Source: Dasyornis broadbenti (lineage: Eukaryota > Chordata > Aves > Passeriformes > Dasyornithidae). From it: a DNA stretch of 64,000 nt. Below are positions 52,613-64,000 of the stretch, piece by piece. The position numbers and the translations under genes are program-made. The DNA lies in assembly GCA_013397935.1 (NCBI GenBank), contig VZRN01000227.1, forward strand, positions 1,446,623 to 1,510,622, read 5' to 3'. The stretch's first letter is position 1, and the number at the start of each line of letters is the position of its first letter. A model generated the notes under the pieces. That model saw only the letters and a program-made list of their open reading frames with translations. It made no database searches and was not told the origin of the DNA.

Positions 52613-55600
52613 ACCAGACCTAATCAGACTGGGTTCAGGATTTTTCTTACTGGGATCAGTGCAAATAGAGGCCAGAAGCAGCAGCACGGACATTTCATCA
52701 TATTCAACTAAGAGCATCCATCCCAAAGAAAATAATTTACCTGGCCACCCTGTCATGCAGTGCACCCATTTGTATTATCCAGCTCCTCTGGACTCAGATC
52801 AGCAAAAGCTGCTTGCCTCACTTCTTTTTAAATAACTTCATCATCATTTATTATTACTTTGTTAGTCATTATTATAATGTTTTCTTATTATATCTGCTGT
52901 TTCCTCAGCCTATGAGTTTGCTCAAGAAATGAAAAGTAGAAATCCTCCCCAATATTGACACAATATTCAGCTGAAGAAAAAAGGACAAGTATTGTTTTCC
53001 AGAATATACTACAAACAGAAATATAAAGAAAGTATAATTTTTTTTAATTGTCTTCTGCAGACTCTTCCAGTCCCTATACGAAAAGACTTTCTGTCTAATT
53101 TTTAATATTTTTCTTTTTTCTTTTACTCAGTAAATAGCCTTGATGTCATTCATTTTCTAGTAGGTTTACAATGAGGTCAGATTAGTGTCTCTGGGACCAG
53201 CATCTGTTCAAGTGGAAGTTTTATTTGGGATCTTACTTACCTCTGGAATATTTTTTTTTCACAAGAATTAACACACCAATATGTTCATAACAGGCCTGGA
53301 TGAATGTGTAATGGAAACAAAGAGAGTACGAGGATCCTCCTCCTTCCCAAACACAAGGGAAAAAGAAACCGAAAATTAAAAAAAGTCAGTGAGCACAAGC
53401 CAGCCCCAGTACAAATACAAGAGAGTTAAATACTTGCAGCAGCAGCAGTCATGCATGACCTACAAAGGCCAGCATTAAGGCTCAGGCTCTTTTGAGCAGA
53501 TGAAATTGTAATAATGCAAAGGCAAATAAACAGATTGGTAAGAAAGTCAGGATAGTTTTAGCAATGGACACTGTAAGGTGCTGATGCTTCATCTGGGCAC
53601 TGATTCTTAACAAAATATGGCTAATCCTGGTTGCATCAATATAATTTAGAACTTAATTCCTTACTTCCTTTAAAAAAAATGAATGAAGAAACCCAGATTA
53701 GCTAATACCCTTGATTAAGGAGATTGACACTTCAGTCAGTCTGTGTTCTTATCTCTCCTTCTACAAAGCTCAAGGGTTAACTTTGCATTGCCAAGAAGCA
53801 AGGATTGCAGCTGCCCTTGATAGTATTTCAGCAAAACATGTTGCATGTTCCTGTCTTTTCCTGATTGAAATACTTTGCTGTAATCTAGCAGTGTTGCTCT
53901 AAATCTGATGTCTAAGAATATAAAAATGACATGAGATGTAAAGCGTGGTGTCATCTATTTTGTTTGCAATAACGCATTTTGGGGCGGAGCATAAAAACTA
54001 ATTTAAAAGTGGGATCTGTACAAAGCAGACATCAAGCTAAGTACAGGCTGGGAGTGACTGCTCTGGTTGTAACCTAAATATATGTTCCTTAAGAAAGATA
54101 GCTCATCAAATATGTCAGCTAGGAGAGATTACTGATTGTAAAAGTGAAAGAATGTGGAACATGGAACAACAACAGGTTACTAACCGATGAGATGTATAGA
54201 AAATTACAGTGCTCATAAAACTTTTACTGAGCAAATACTGAGTCCACAGTTTCAAACACTGACTGGAATTGATTCTTCGGATTCCCAGGTTTGCCTTTGT
54301 ATGTCTTTCCTGAGGATCAAGTTTCACATGTGAACAAAAATAGTTTTCCTTCTTCCAGATGGGTGTTTCTGGTTTTTCATTGATCATCCTTGTGAGTTAA
54401 CTCTATGCTGGACCTCTTTGGTTTCACCTTCACCATCTCCCCAAAGCAATTTTAACATCTCATGGATAAAATGGATCTGAGATGCTTATGTTTAGGATAG
54501 ATGGATTTTGACAATTCTGTTGTGAGGCTTCAAGTGGTAATCCTTGTGTGAATGTCCCAGCAGTTATACATCTACCTTAGCAACATAAGAAAAACTCTTA
54601 CCAATCAAGGACATTCCCCTAAGAGGTCAGATTGTACCTCTGAAAGAACTGCCTTCAGGCAGTTCCTGTCAGAGCTCTGAGTGCTCTGGCAAGCCTTAAC
54701 TGGTAATAACAAGCCCTGACCAACCTCACCTGTGACCTCCATCCACATGTCTGTGCTCATTCATTCAGCAGCTCTATTTCAGCTCTTGCCTGAGCCTTCA
54801 GGCCCTGCCTGAGCTGCAGCACAGCTCTGCTTATCCCCAGCTGCCCTGATTTAGAGACTGGATTTGCTAAAGGGACTCCAGACTGACAAAGGTGGTAGCC
54901 TTATATCATGTTCCCTGGAATCACATTAGACTTATAACAGCCCTCTCATGCTGTTCCTTCCCAACTGGACTCCCTGGCTCAGGCTTATCACCTTGTCTGA
55001 GGCTGCTGGTGGACACTGTCACTACCACCACCCTGCCCTGCTCAGATCCTGTGGAACTGCACCAAGTGAGCTCCTGTGGTTACTCTCTGCACCCATTCTC
55101 GCTGCTCCCTGATACTGGATATTATATAAAATTGGGAGGGGGAATAATTCCTGTCATCAATCTTATCTTTATGTGAGAATCTATATGGGAAGTCATTATT
55201 TACACCATGTACCAACAGTGGATGATAACTCCCACTAAATTTTCCCAGAATGTTTCCTTCTCAGTGTAGGAACAACTTCCAGCCACCTCAATACATTGCC
55301 AGAAATTCATCTCCCACAGAACAGCAAACACCAAATGAAACAAGACCACACCAAAGCAATCAATACAAGAACTTCCAACACCTCTGCCTTTAGGCAGCAA
55401 AGAGCCTGCACAATTGTGCAATATGCCTCAGTGCCTCCTAACTCATCACTTCTAGGTTAGCTACACACATATCTCCCACAACCCTATGACTGCTCTTTGT
55501 TCCATTTATCTTAACTACTCTTTTCCTGCAAGTACACAAGTTGAGCAATGTTAATTAGGATGTTCCCAAATAAATTGCTTCCAGTCTGGTTAAGCCTGGT

Positions 55601-56979
55601 ATTCACGAGAGTTGTGCAAGAGCTGAAAGACTTAGATATGTTAAAGGCACAGGCATATCTTATATAGACAGATATGTCCTCTAAATATATGTTAGTTTTA
55701 TAAAATACCATTTTTTCTCACTATAAGCGTTGCCTCTGTAATCAGAGGCCCTTATACTTAGTAACATATGGATTACTAGTACTTATAAGCTTTTCTGTAA
55801 TTAGGTTAGCTGAAGATACTACTCCTACAGTCATCATGAAAAGCTCTGGAGGATCATCTCAGAAAAGTCACAGTAAAAAGGTACATACTGATCCTCGGGT
55901 ACCTGAGTCATGAAAACTGCACAGGGAGCTCTGCAGACCAAAGGCATAGAAAATGCTGGAAGTATAATGCATGCACCTATTTTATTTTCAGTGAATTCAA
56001 ACTGTGGGGCCTAATTAGTCCAGAAGTAAAAAATAATAAAATATTTATTCACCATTTTAGTTCACCACTCACTTGCTAAGGCTTACAGCGGAAATACATG
56101 TCTGTCAGTATGGAAAGAATCTAGGTTACACAGTACCTGAGTACAGTTTCACTGCCTGTCTGGGAGTTCTCAGGTGAGGCAGTTCATCCCGTCTGGCTCA
56201 GATATGTGGCTTAACATGGGAACACCATTGTGCTGCAGTGAACATAAAAGTAGTAGCATGTGTGAAATATTCTAATGCAGCTTTGCTGCTGATCCATAAT
56301 TACCCACATTAAAAAGAGTTTTCTCTAATTTATTGGAAAGAAATTTGCATCAACGTGTAGTTTTCTTTCCTTTGAAAAATGTTTTTCAAGTTGTTTTAAG
56401 TCTTAAGAACATATTAACAAATGCCACTTGAAAAATAAATACCCAACACCAATTTTATGTTAGAACTAACCATGGAAAATCTGAAAGAATTGAACAAGGT
56501 TGTTCCCTTTCACTTTTCCCTATCACCTTTGTAGTGGGATTCACAACTTGCTAGGTACATCAGGAAATGTCATGATGCCCCTACGGCATTGGCGCTGGTG
56601 ACTTCGGAGCCTACAACAACCAGAGGCTGTGTGACAGCAGCACGCACACGGACTGAGCAGTGGCACTTCGGGAAGGTGTGCGCAGTGAACCCAGGCGTTG
56701 GTAAGGCCGATGTTATTAACAAGGAGGATAAATCCACGCAGTTGAGGCTCTGCTAGGGGATGTTAAATGGTATTGGGAGAACAGCTCGCCTGCCATCACC
56801 AGCTGTGAGCGCTGCTCGCAGGTGGCGCTCCTGGAGCTCGGCCCCGTTTCCACAGGTGCTCACAGAGCCAGAGAGCGCCACTCGGGTGAGCTCTCTGTGG
56901 CACTTGGTAAGGTACGGACACCTCTCCACTTACTAGTCTCTCCTTACGGATACCGCAACGCTGTGCGGCCCAGCGTGCC

Positions 56980-57700
56980 GGAGAACAGCGGGAGACAGCA
57001 GTGACAGCAGCCCACCTCGGGGTGCCCATCCCCGGCCCATCCCCGCCCCGCGGCCCCGCCCCGGCCCGCCCCACGCTCGCAGCGGGCAGACCGCGCCTGG
57101 CGAGCTTGGGCGGTCCATCCGCGGCCATGCGGCTTCTCGGCGGCTCGTCCTGCTCGCTGTTGTTCCTGCTGCTGCTACTCGCCCGCGGCTCCCGTGAGTA
57201 GCGCCCAAGGGAGCCGGGCAGGGCAGGGCAGGGCAGGGCCGGGCCGGGTGGGCAGGCGGAGGCGCTGGCGCTGCGCCCCTCGCAGCCGCTCTGCCTGGCG
57301 GCTGNNNNNNNNNNNNNNNNNNNNNNNNNNNNNNNNNNNNCTCGTCCCGCCGCTGGTGTCCCGGAGCGGTGACAGAAGCAGGGAGGGGTTAATGTTCGGG
57401 ATGTTTGTTAAGTAGAAACAACAAGTACGGGAGAACCCCCCAAGGCGCGTTTGGGTCGGGGTGCGCACGCCCCGAGAGATGCGCGGGCGCGCCCAGCCCT
57501 GCTCCGCTCCCGGGCACAGCAGGAGTGTCCCGGGAGCCGCGGCCAGGGCCGCCCCGGCAGGTGTGGGGGCACGGGGGACCCCGGGGTGCCGCGCTGCCCC
57601 CGGCAGGGCAGGGGCGGGCTGGGCAGGGCCACTCCCTGCCCCTGCTGGGTGCTACTCTCTAGGGTACTTGGGGCGCGGGGCATGTAATGGGGGCCTCGGA
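56980..57700 (+). promoter_or_regulatory. CpG-island promoter of the TMEM123-like gene
   Basis: A sharp rise in G+C and CpG, unlike the AT-rich surroundings. GC boxes (CCCCGCCCCG and CCGCCCC-like) lie at about 57040-57072, just before the ATG at 57127. No TATA box is seen, consistent with a broadly expressed gene. (GGGCA)n and GGGCC repeats at 57215-57250 could form G-quadruplexes. The island is interrupted by the 57305-57340 gap. Confidence 0.8.
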
Positions 57701-60700
57701 CTCACGGTGGGGGTGCGGGTGGGGCAGACGCTGTGCCGTGTCTCGTTGCTGTCAGGCGCTCGCAGCAGTGCCCCTTTGTAGTGGCCGGTTCTGGCAAATG
57801 CACAGACGCGTGCCCGGGCTCAGAACACCACAATCAGGGGATCAGCGTTCACAGGCACTGAAATAAAGCAAAGAGTATACAGGTCTGAGCTGTCTGAGTT
57901 GCCTCTTCTGAAGTGTCCCCTACAATGCCCCACAATTTTCCAAAGTAAGGAAACCAAAAGATGATGGGTACCAGAATTAACCTGCTGTAAATACTGTTGA
58001 GGAATCTCAGTCAGTCCAACAGTGTTAATATGCTGTTGTTTAATCTGGTGAAGTTGTAATATAAATTGATACAAAAAAAAAAAAAGAAGTAGAATGAGGA
58101 ATGTAAATAGTTTTATAATTGCCCTTCCAAAAAAAAAGAGGGTAAGATATTTTTTAAAAGGGGTTTACAGGTGACCGGTTTACCATTTTGCCGAAATCTT
58201 GTGGCTTCCATTTAACAACAATCGACTATGATTTCATGTGCTATAAGAATGCACTGATCTGTCTTCTATCATGTTGCTTCGTGAGTGCATGTGCTGGTTT
58301 TACTCAGTGTACAGTCAGTGCTGTCTCTTGGGGCAGGGGTGATCTCATCTAACTTCTCATACTCAAATGTAGTCCTTCCTCTAAATGTGAATTGGTTGTC
58401 TAGAGTTTAATTGTGATATGTTGAGAGAAGTTGTGCCCTTTTAAGGCTCAGTTTCATGTATCTGTTTAAGTAGCTTTTTTTTTTTCCCCTCTGTCCACTT
58501 AGAAACTTCCAGAAAGTATTGCTGAGATTTGTGTTGACTTCAGCAGAAGTTTGTGGTTATCTAGTCAACACTACAGGAGGAAATGTGAACCCCATCAAAT
58601 ACTCTAACATGCAAAAAGTGAAAGTAGAGGTAAATGTGTCCTCACTCCAGTTAAGATTTTTGGGCAGACTGGTTATTTCAATCTAATGCTGCCCTTTTAT
58701 TCTGCTGAACTGTATATTTCTATGTGTCAGTCAAGTCAATGGAAGAAACGTCACCAAAATACGTGGTTTATTAAAAATTCTTCCCACTATTATGTAAAAT
58801 CCAGCTGGCTTCCTGGTACCTGAATAAGGAAAATCCCTTCTCCCTGTCAGGAAGTGGACCCCACTCCTTTCCTGCTGTGTTGAGAAAAGATAGCTAGCGA
58901 CATCTTCCAAGATGGCAGCAAAAGGTGATGAAGTTTTTCAGTCTCGAGTTGATGGGGGTTGAAAATTAGTTACATGGTCTGTGTTGTTTCCATCTATGCA
59001 ATGGTGTTTATGCTCTCCTTTGCAAGACTATGGAGTAGTTTCACAATGGTAAGGCATGAGGACCCATCCAAGACATTGCTGAAATAAGCCTGCCTGACCT
59101 CTCGCTCACGATGACCACCCTTCTTGGTGGGTCAAGAACAGCAGTTCAAAAACAGACACCAAAACACTTTGTTGAATCAAAAGGAAAATGAAGTTTCCAG
59201 AAAACTTGCATTTGAATTTATGGTTTGTCAAAATTGCCTGGCAGGTGTTATAATAGATGTGAGGTCAGGGGCTTGCTTTTATTTCAATCTCCAGAATTTT
59301 AATTTTATCCATTTCAGCTGAAAGGAGTGAGTATGCTGATGGTGGAGACTATCTATGGGATGGTTGTATTCATGTTGCTGCTCTAACATCTCTGCTTTTA
59401 CCATCCCATCACCTCAGCTGTTACTCATCTGGATTGCTTAGAGATTATTGAGCAAGTGGGTGACCTTTCTGATGGGCTGCACATTGTCGGTACTTCTGTA
59501 CTTCTGGAGTTTTAAAACAGCAAAAGCAGAATGATTTGGGCATAAAACTCCCCTCTGAGCCTGCTAAGCATCGAGCTTGGAAAGTGAAAATGCAGAGAGA
59601 GAATTTTGTATATGACTTTTGAAATGTCCCCAAAATGAATGTGTAAAGCTGTGCTTAGTAAAAATGAGTGCTTAAATACCAACGTCTTCCTGAAACATAA
59701 GACATAAAATGTGTGAGTCTTTAGAAATGTGTCTGTCTTTTACATGAAGGTTGGAGTGAGCAAACTACCTTTGTCACGTGCGAGGAGCAGAATGAGTATT
59801 GCCACTCATTTGTGTAGAGTTCTTCTACCAGGGTTCATCTGTGGTGAAAATTTGGTATGTATATGTCTGAGCTGGAGACTACAGATTCCAAACATAAGTG
59901 TTATCCACTATGTTGATTTTTTCAGGATCTGGGAAAATCAAGTCCATTTAACATCCTGTCCTTTTTAAACAATATCAGAGCTATCCCTGTCACTCACCCT
60001 GGATGTATTTGTGTAATACATGAGCACAAATCTTCAGTCTCTGCCACTTTGGAAAGCCCAATTTCAGCTATAAAGCTGGAAGAACTGGACTGATTTCGCC
60101 CTTTTGAAAGTTTGCTTATCCAAACTGCCTCCAACTCATGTCTTTTGACACACTAGAGCAACAAAACCACAAGAGGCCCTGAAAGCACTCGACATGTCAG
60201 ACTCTGACGTGGGCTTTCACAGGAAGCACGCTTGCCTTCAGATATACTCCAGCCAGCCACAGTTTTGTGGGGTTTTAGCTGCATCTACACCTGGCCTTAA
60301 ACAGAGCAAAACAGGGTTGTTTGACTGAAATTATGTTGATCCCCTTTCCCTATGCTTTTCCATTATGTGGTGCTCTGATACAGTTTTAAGTTGGGTATAT
60401 CCTTGTGTTGGTTCCATTTCATCATGAAAAATGAAAACAATAGATCCTTTCTTTCCTTCCCCTCTCTTATGGGTCACAGGGAGAGTAAGCCTCAGCACAA
60501 GAGTTTCTTTCTCTGCTTAAGATTCATAGGCCCAATATTGCAGCTGCTGCTGTGGCCCCAAGAGCTCTGCTTCTGCTCGTGCACAGGATGCTGCAGCTGG
60601 CTGCTGGCTCTCTCCCCCCTTCCTTCCTGTACCAACCCACACGTGTCTACACCTGGGTCACTGTGGGTTTCTAACCCTTGCAGTTCTGCTTCCTGGAGAA

Positions 60701-62401
60701 AGCCAGAACCCCTCCCTGTTTTGCTTTGAGACAGTTGAACTGTGTACCCTGTGGTATCGAATGAGAGTCTCTACTTGTCAGAACCATCACTGCATAACCG
60801 CTGTAGTGCTGTTCCCTTTGCTTAATCCAGGAGTCCTTCCTGCCTTACTGTTTGAAGTCTCCTACTTCTCACTGCCGTGATACATGCAGCTTCAAATTCA
60901 AAGGCACAGTCTCAGGATAGAGAACACTTTGGGAATAGTATCATCTTAAGATTTTCTTTTATTTCCCCTGTCCCATTTACTGCCACATGTTCCAACGTGG
61001 CATACGCTTATGCAAAACTCCATTTAAGGAGTATTTGTGTTCTGGAGCAAATGCATGTTATTCAGATTAAGAAACTTACCAATGTTTGGGGTTTTTTAAG
61101 AAGGGAAAATTAAAAGTTGTATCCTGTAAGCTGAATAAGGTCCTCAACATCTTCCAAGGTGTGCAGTCCAAGCAGACCTGAACTAAACTAACAGAACCCT
61201 GCCTTCACTTCCACCTCTGTTTCCTGCCCCTCTCTTTCATAGAATATGTAAGGAGCCCCTTCTGCTGGTTAAAAAATTTCTGCGCAGAAAAAACACTGTG
61301 TGCTGTTGAAGGGGAAGGTTGGCTTAGCTTTCTCAATCAGATCTTTATTTAATGTGGGGGAACTTGCTGTGATGTAGACCAGTTTTTGCAGGATTGGATC
61401 CTCTCTGGGGAAGCTTAGTTTAGCAGTGTCCCATTCTTTGTTTTCCCTAAACTCCCTAATTGAACAGACTAACATATCTTGCAGTCTTGATACTGCAGGG
61501 GTGAGATACAAGGATTTATTTTGCCATTTGGATTTGCAATCTTTACCATTTTGAGACCTTGACGAAGGTTTTGTAACCACTAAGAAAATGCCCTATTTCT
61601 GTGATGCTCAGTTTGGGTTGTTTGCTCGTCTTTCGTGTGGTATTAGGTGATCAAAGCTAAGCTCTGCTTGGCAAAGGCAGAATTCACAACTGATCCTCTT
61701 GTATGTGTGTGAATGCCAGTCTGTTCATTCACTGTGGTTTATCTTTAAATTTTGCCACTTCTTTGGAGGTGCAATCTTCTCAGTCCCAGTTCCCCACCTG
61801 CCAAATGCTCAGTGGATGCATTAACATGCCCTCAGTCACAAACTGAGTAATGTAGCTTCTTAGTGGAGCCAATTGTCTTATCATGTTGTCCATTTAGGGC
61901 CAGAGCAAGCACCCATCTGCCTGCAAAGGCCTGGCAAACTTCACAGGAAGAGATTTAAGTGAGAAGTTCTTTCTCTTCTGCTATAGGTGATGCCAGTCAG
62001 AGGTTATTACTGAAGAAAAGTGCCTGATTTTTTGCCTCTTTTGGTCTCATTTCATCTCAAGGAAGATGAAAACTTGGGATGGGGATGATGGGGAAGATAA
62101 AGCAGAGGATAGGAGGAGTTCCAGCTCATTTGGAGGTTGGCTAGTATAAATGTTGTCATTCTTAATGCGCTCACAGCAGGCTGTTGTGCTAACATGCTTT
62201 CATATCATCATTATAACTAATTCCTGTCCATGATAAACTAGTCATTTATATGCCCAAAGCAAGTGGCAGATGCTGTATTTTTTTTTCCTTCTTCTGCCTA
62301 AAACTGTGTTATTATTCCTGTTTTTTTTTCTTTTAATGTAGGAAATGAAGACACAAACAGCACTGCACCCTTTACTCCGACTCCAGGGAATAGGTTGCCA
62401 G
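57127..62401 (+). CDS. TMEM123: Probable TMEM123 (porimin), first two exons; 3' part outside window
   Basis: Exon 1 (57127-57193) encodes a signal peptide, MRLLGGSSCSLLFLLLLLAR and then GS, ending in phase 1 at a GTGAGT donor. Exon 2 (62342-62401) follows TTTTCTTTTAATGTAG, stays in phase 1 and encodes NEDTNSTAPFTPTPGNRLP. This short Thr/Ser/Pro-rich segment has an N-glycosylation site (NST) and is followed by GTAATA. TMEM123 is a small mucin-like type I membrane protein whose ectodomain is rich in Thr, Ser and N-glycosylation sites. It lies next to MMP7 in the same direction in mammals, as here. The membrane and cytoplasmic exons are not in the window. The identification rests on position and composition and not on sequence identity; another signal-peptide gene is possible. 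Confidence 0.6.
57194..62341 (+). other. Intron 1 of the TMEM123-like gene
   Basis: About 5.1 kb between two well-placed splice sites. It contains the 3' half of the CpG island and a gap. I see no CR1, LTR or further exon. Confidence 0.55.
57305..57340. other. Assembly gap in CpG island
   Basis: 36 unresolved bases inside GC-rich DNA 112 nt after exon 1, a typical place for sequencing dropout. Confidence 0.99.
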
Positions 62402-64000
62402 GTAATACTTTTGGCATTTCTCTTGCTGTTCCTCAGTAGCATCAAGAAAAGCAATATGTATTATTGTATGCCTTAACTATCCTGTAAAAATTTGCCCTTA
62501 ATTTTATTTTATTGAATTGTGAGCAGTTGTAGGGCAGGAGGGAGGTACTCTGATTGTCACATCTCTTCTGGGACAGCTAAAGATATTTAAGGGGAACAAT
62601 AGAACACAACTCAATTCTCATATCCTTGGGTAACCCAGAGCAACAGATAGAGGAGAAATAATATGGGAAAATTTTGTGTATAGAACTAGAAACACCTGGC
62701 AACATCAATTTACAGTTAAAACGAGAACCAAGAAGTCTGCTAGGTTACAATTCAGTGATCTTGAGATAAAAGGAAGGCATTTTTGCATTTGAGTAATTTT
62801 TGCCCTGTACTACTTTGCTCATCTCATTTGCTGTTGGCCAGCAATACTCTGCTCATTGAGTCACTCTGTCTTGTGTTAACTGCAATACTGACTCACACCC
62901 AAATTCCAGGCAGTATATGTGGCTTCTTTTTACCTGTATGAACATGCAGTCCGCATTCAGATCTGTACTGGGCTTGCAGAAGTAAGCACTTAGAACCTGG
63001 GGAAAATGCAAAGATGTGTTCTGGTTACAGTATTGGTCCTGTGTGGAAAAGATTTAACCCCAGGCATATCCATGGCTTATGCTGGCCTAGAAGTCAACAT
63101 AGCCAAGAAAGAGTGTATTTGTAATTGTACAATCATAGACCCTTTCTCAAAGGCAATTAAATCTGCAACTTCATGTCCCAATTATGTCAATATAAGGGTT
63201 GAGTGTGCAATATACAGTGTAGGGGTGCTAATTGGCTATGATTATACCAAAGAAAAGGCAAAGTAATTCCCTCTGTGATTTCCTTCCCCTCCTCTCATTT
63301 TTCGGTAGGGGGTGTGAAGATGTAAATTTGGTGCATTTGTTCTTAGCCTGAGCTTGCTCATAACATGTGTGCAATTGCAAAGAGTTTCAGACTAGATTTT
63401 TCCAGTGGTAAGAACAGCAGATCCATTCAAAGGAAATAGGTGTAGGTCTGCTTCTTGATTGCAGTGTCTGTGTTGGTCTCTTGTTAAGTCTCTGAGGTTA
63501 TGTGCTTTGTTTTTCAGCCATGCTGAAAAGCAGCAGAGCTGCAGCAAGGCACATAACCCTGCCAGTGTGGGAGGGTGCTGTAAAAGATCACTTACTTCAG
63601 AGAAAAGAATGATCATAGAAGGGGCATTCATAACAGTGCAGGATGAATGGAGGAAAGTATGGGCAGTGACACTCCCAGGAACAGCCCAGCAGATCTTTGC
63701 CAGGAGGAAGAGACACTTAATCTATAACAAATATAGAAGAGAGATGCAGCAATGTGGACAGAAGTGAGAATGGGAGAGTGCCTGGGAAACCTGGAAGTAA
63801 CGTGAGGAGGAAGGAGGGCCAAGAAAAAGAGAACTGGAAGAGTAGAAGTGAAACAAAGGAGAGAAAGACAAAACCACTAAGACTGGTTTGCATTTTATGT
63901 CTGGAAACAGGTATATTCTTGGGACCCTTTTTGTGTAGAGAACATAAGCATACAGAAGGATGTTTCGCAGTATATTCCCAGCATCATCCCGGTTTGCAAC
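62402..64000 (+). other. Intron 2 of the TMEM123-like gene (continues past window)
   Basis: No third exon is clear. An 86-codon open frame lies at 63006-63266: an ATG in reasonable context and a Cys-rich centre (KECICNC). I do not recognise it, and it has no splice context that would join it to exon 2. Confidence 0.4.

Larger units (their letters stand above)
50011..56795. other. Intergenic DNA, simple repeats only
   Basis: No gene recognised. Simple repeats are listed separately (51585-51629, 52533-52612). GC content rises after about 56580 towards the next gene's promoter. Confidence 0.5.

Overview
The window looks like an avian genome, probably a neoavian bird. The evidence is CR1 LINE 3' ends, bird-type ERV LTRs, AT-rich intergenic DNA and the local gene order. 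Assembly gaps lie at 37466-37518 and 57305-57340, with a single N at 13172. The layout matches the vertebrate matrix metalloproteinase (MMP) cluster edge, MMP20 - MMP7 - TMEM123, with all genes on the + strand.

Region 1 (about 3.9-14.5 kb) holds the decayed remains of MMP20 (enamelysin). Exons 2, 9 and 10 are clear. Exons 4, 5, 7 and 8 are probable. Exons 3 and 6 were not found. The remains carry frameshifts, stops, a broken cysteine switch and lost splice sites. MMP20 is the enamel-matrix protease, so this fits the known loss of teeth and enamel genes in birds. A solo LTR and CR1 copies sit in the former introns, and another solo LTR lies just upstream.

Region 2 (about 24.6-26.4 kb) holds a second, separate dead metalloproteinase between MMP20 and MMP7. 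Exons 3, 4 and 5 are recognisable in the right order and about 0.8 kb apart, including a mutated zinc-binding motif. This relic is the least expected item in the window.

Region 3 (39.0-43.2 kb) is an intact six-exon MMP7 (matrilysin) gene of 266 residues. It has an AP-1 site and TATA box placed as in other MMP promoters, and a poly(A) signal.

Region 4 (43.7-56.8 kb) is mostly non-coding. It holds a minus-strand ERVK-like LTR with its tRNA primer-binding site, an eroded second copy of the same junction, and simple repeats.

Region 5 (about 57 kb to the end) starts with a GC-rich promoter. It is followed by the first two exons of a gene that by position and character is probably TMEM123 (porimin). 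The gene continues beyond the window.

The whole window therefore records one surviving protease gene (MMP7) flanked by two fossils of its relatives. Exon assignments rest on reading the translation against remembered family sequences. No alignment search was run.
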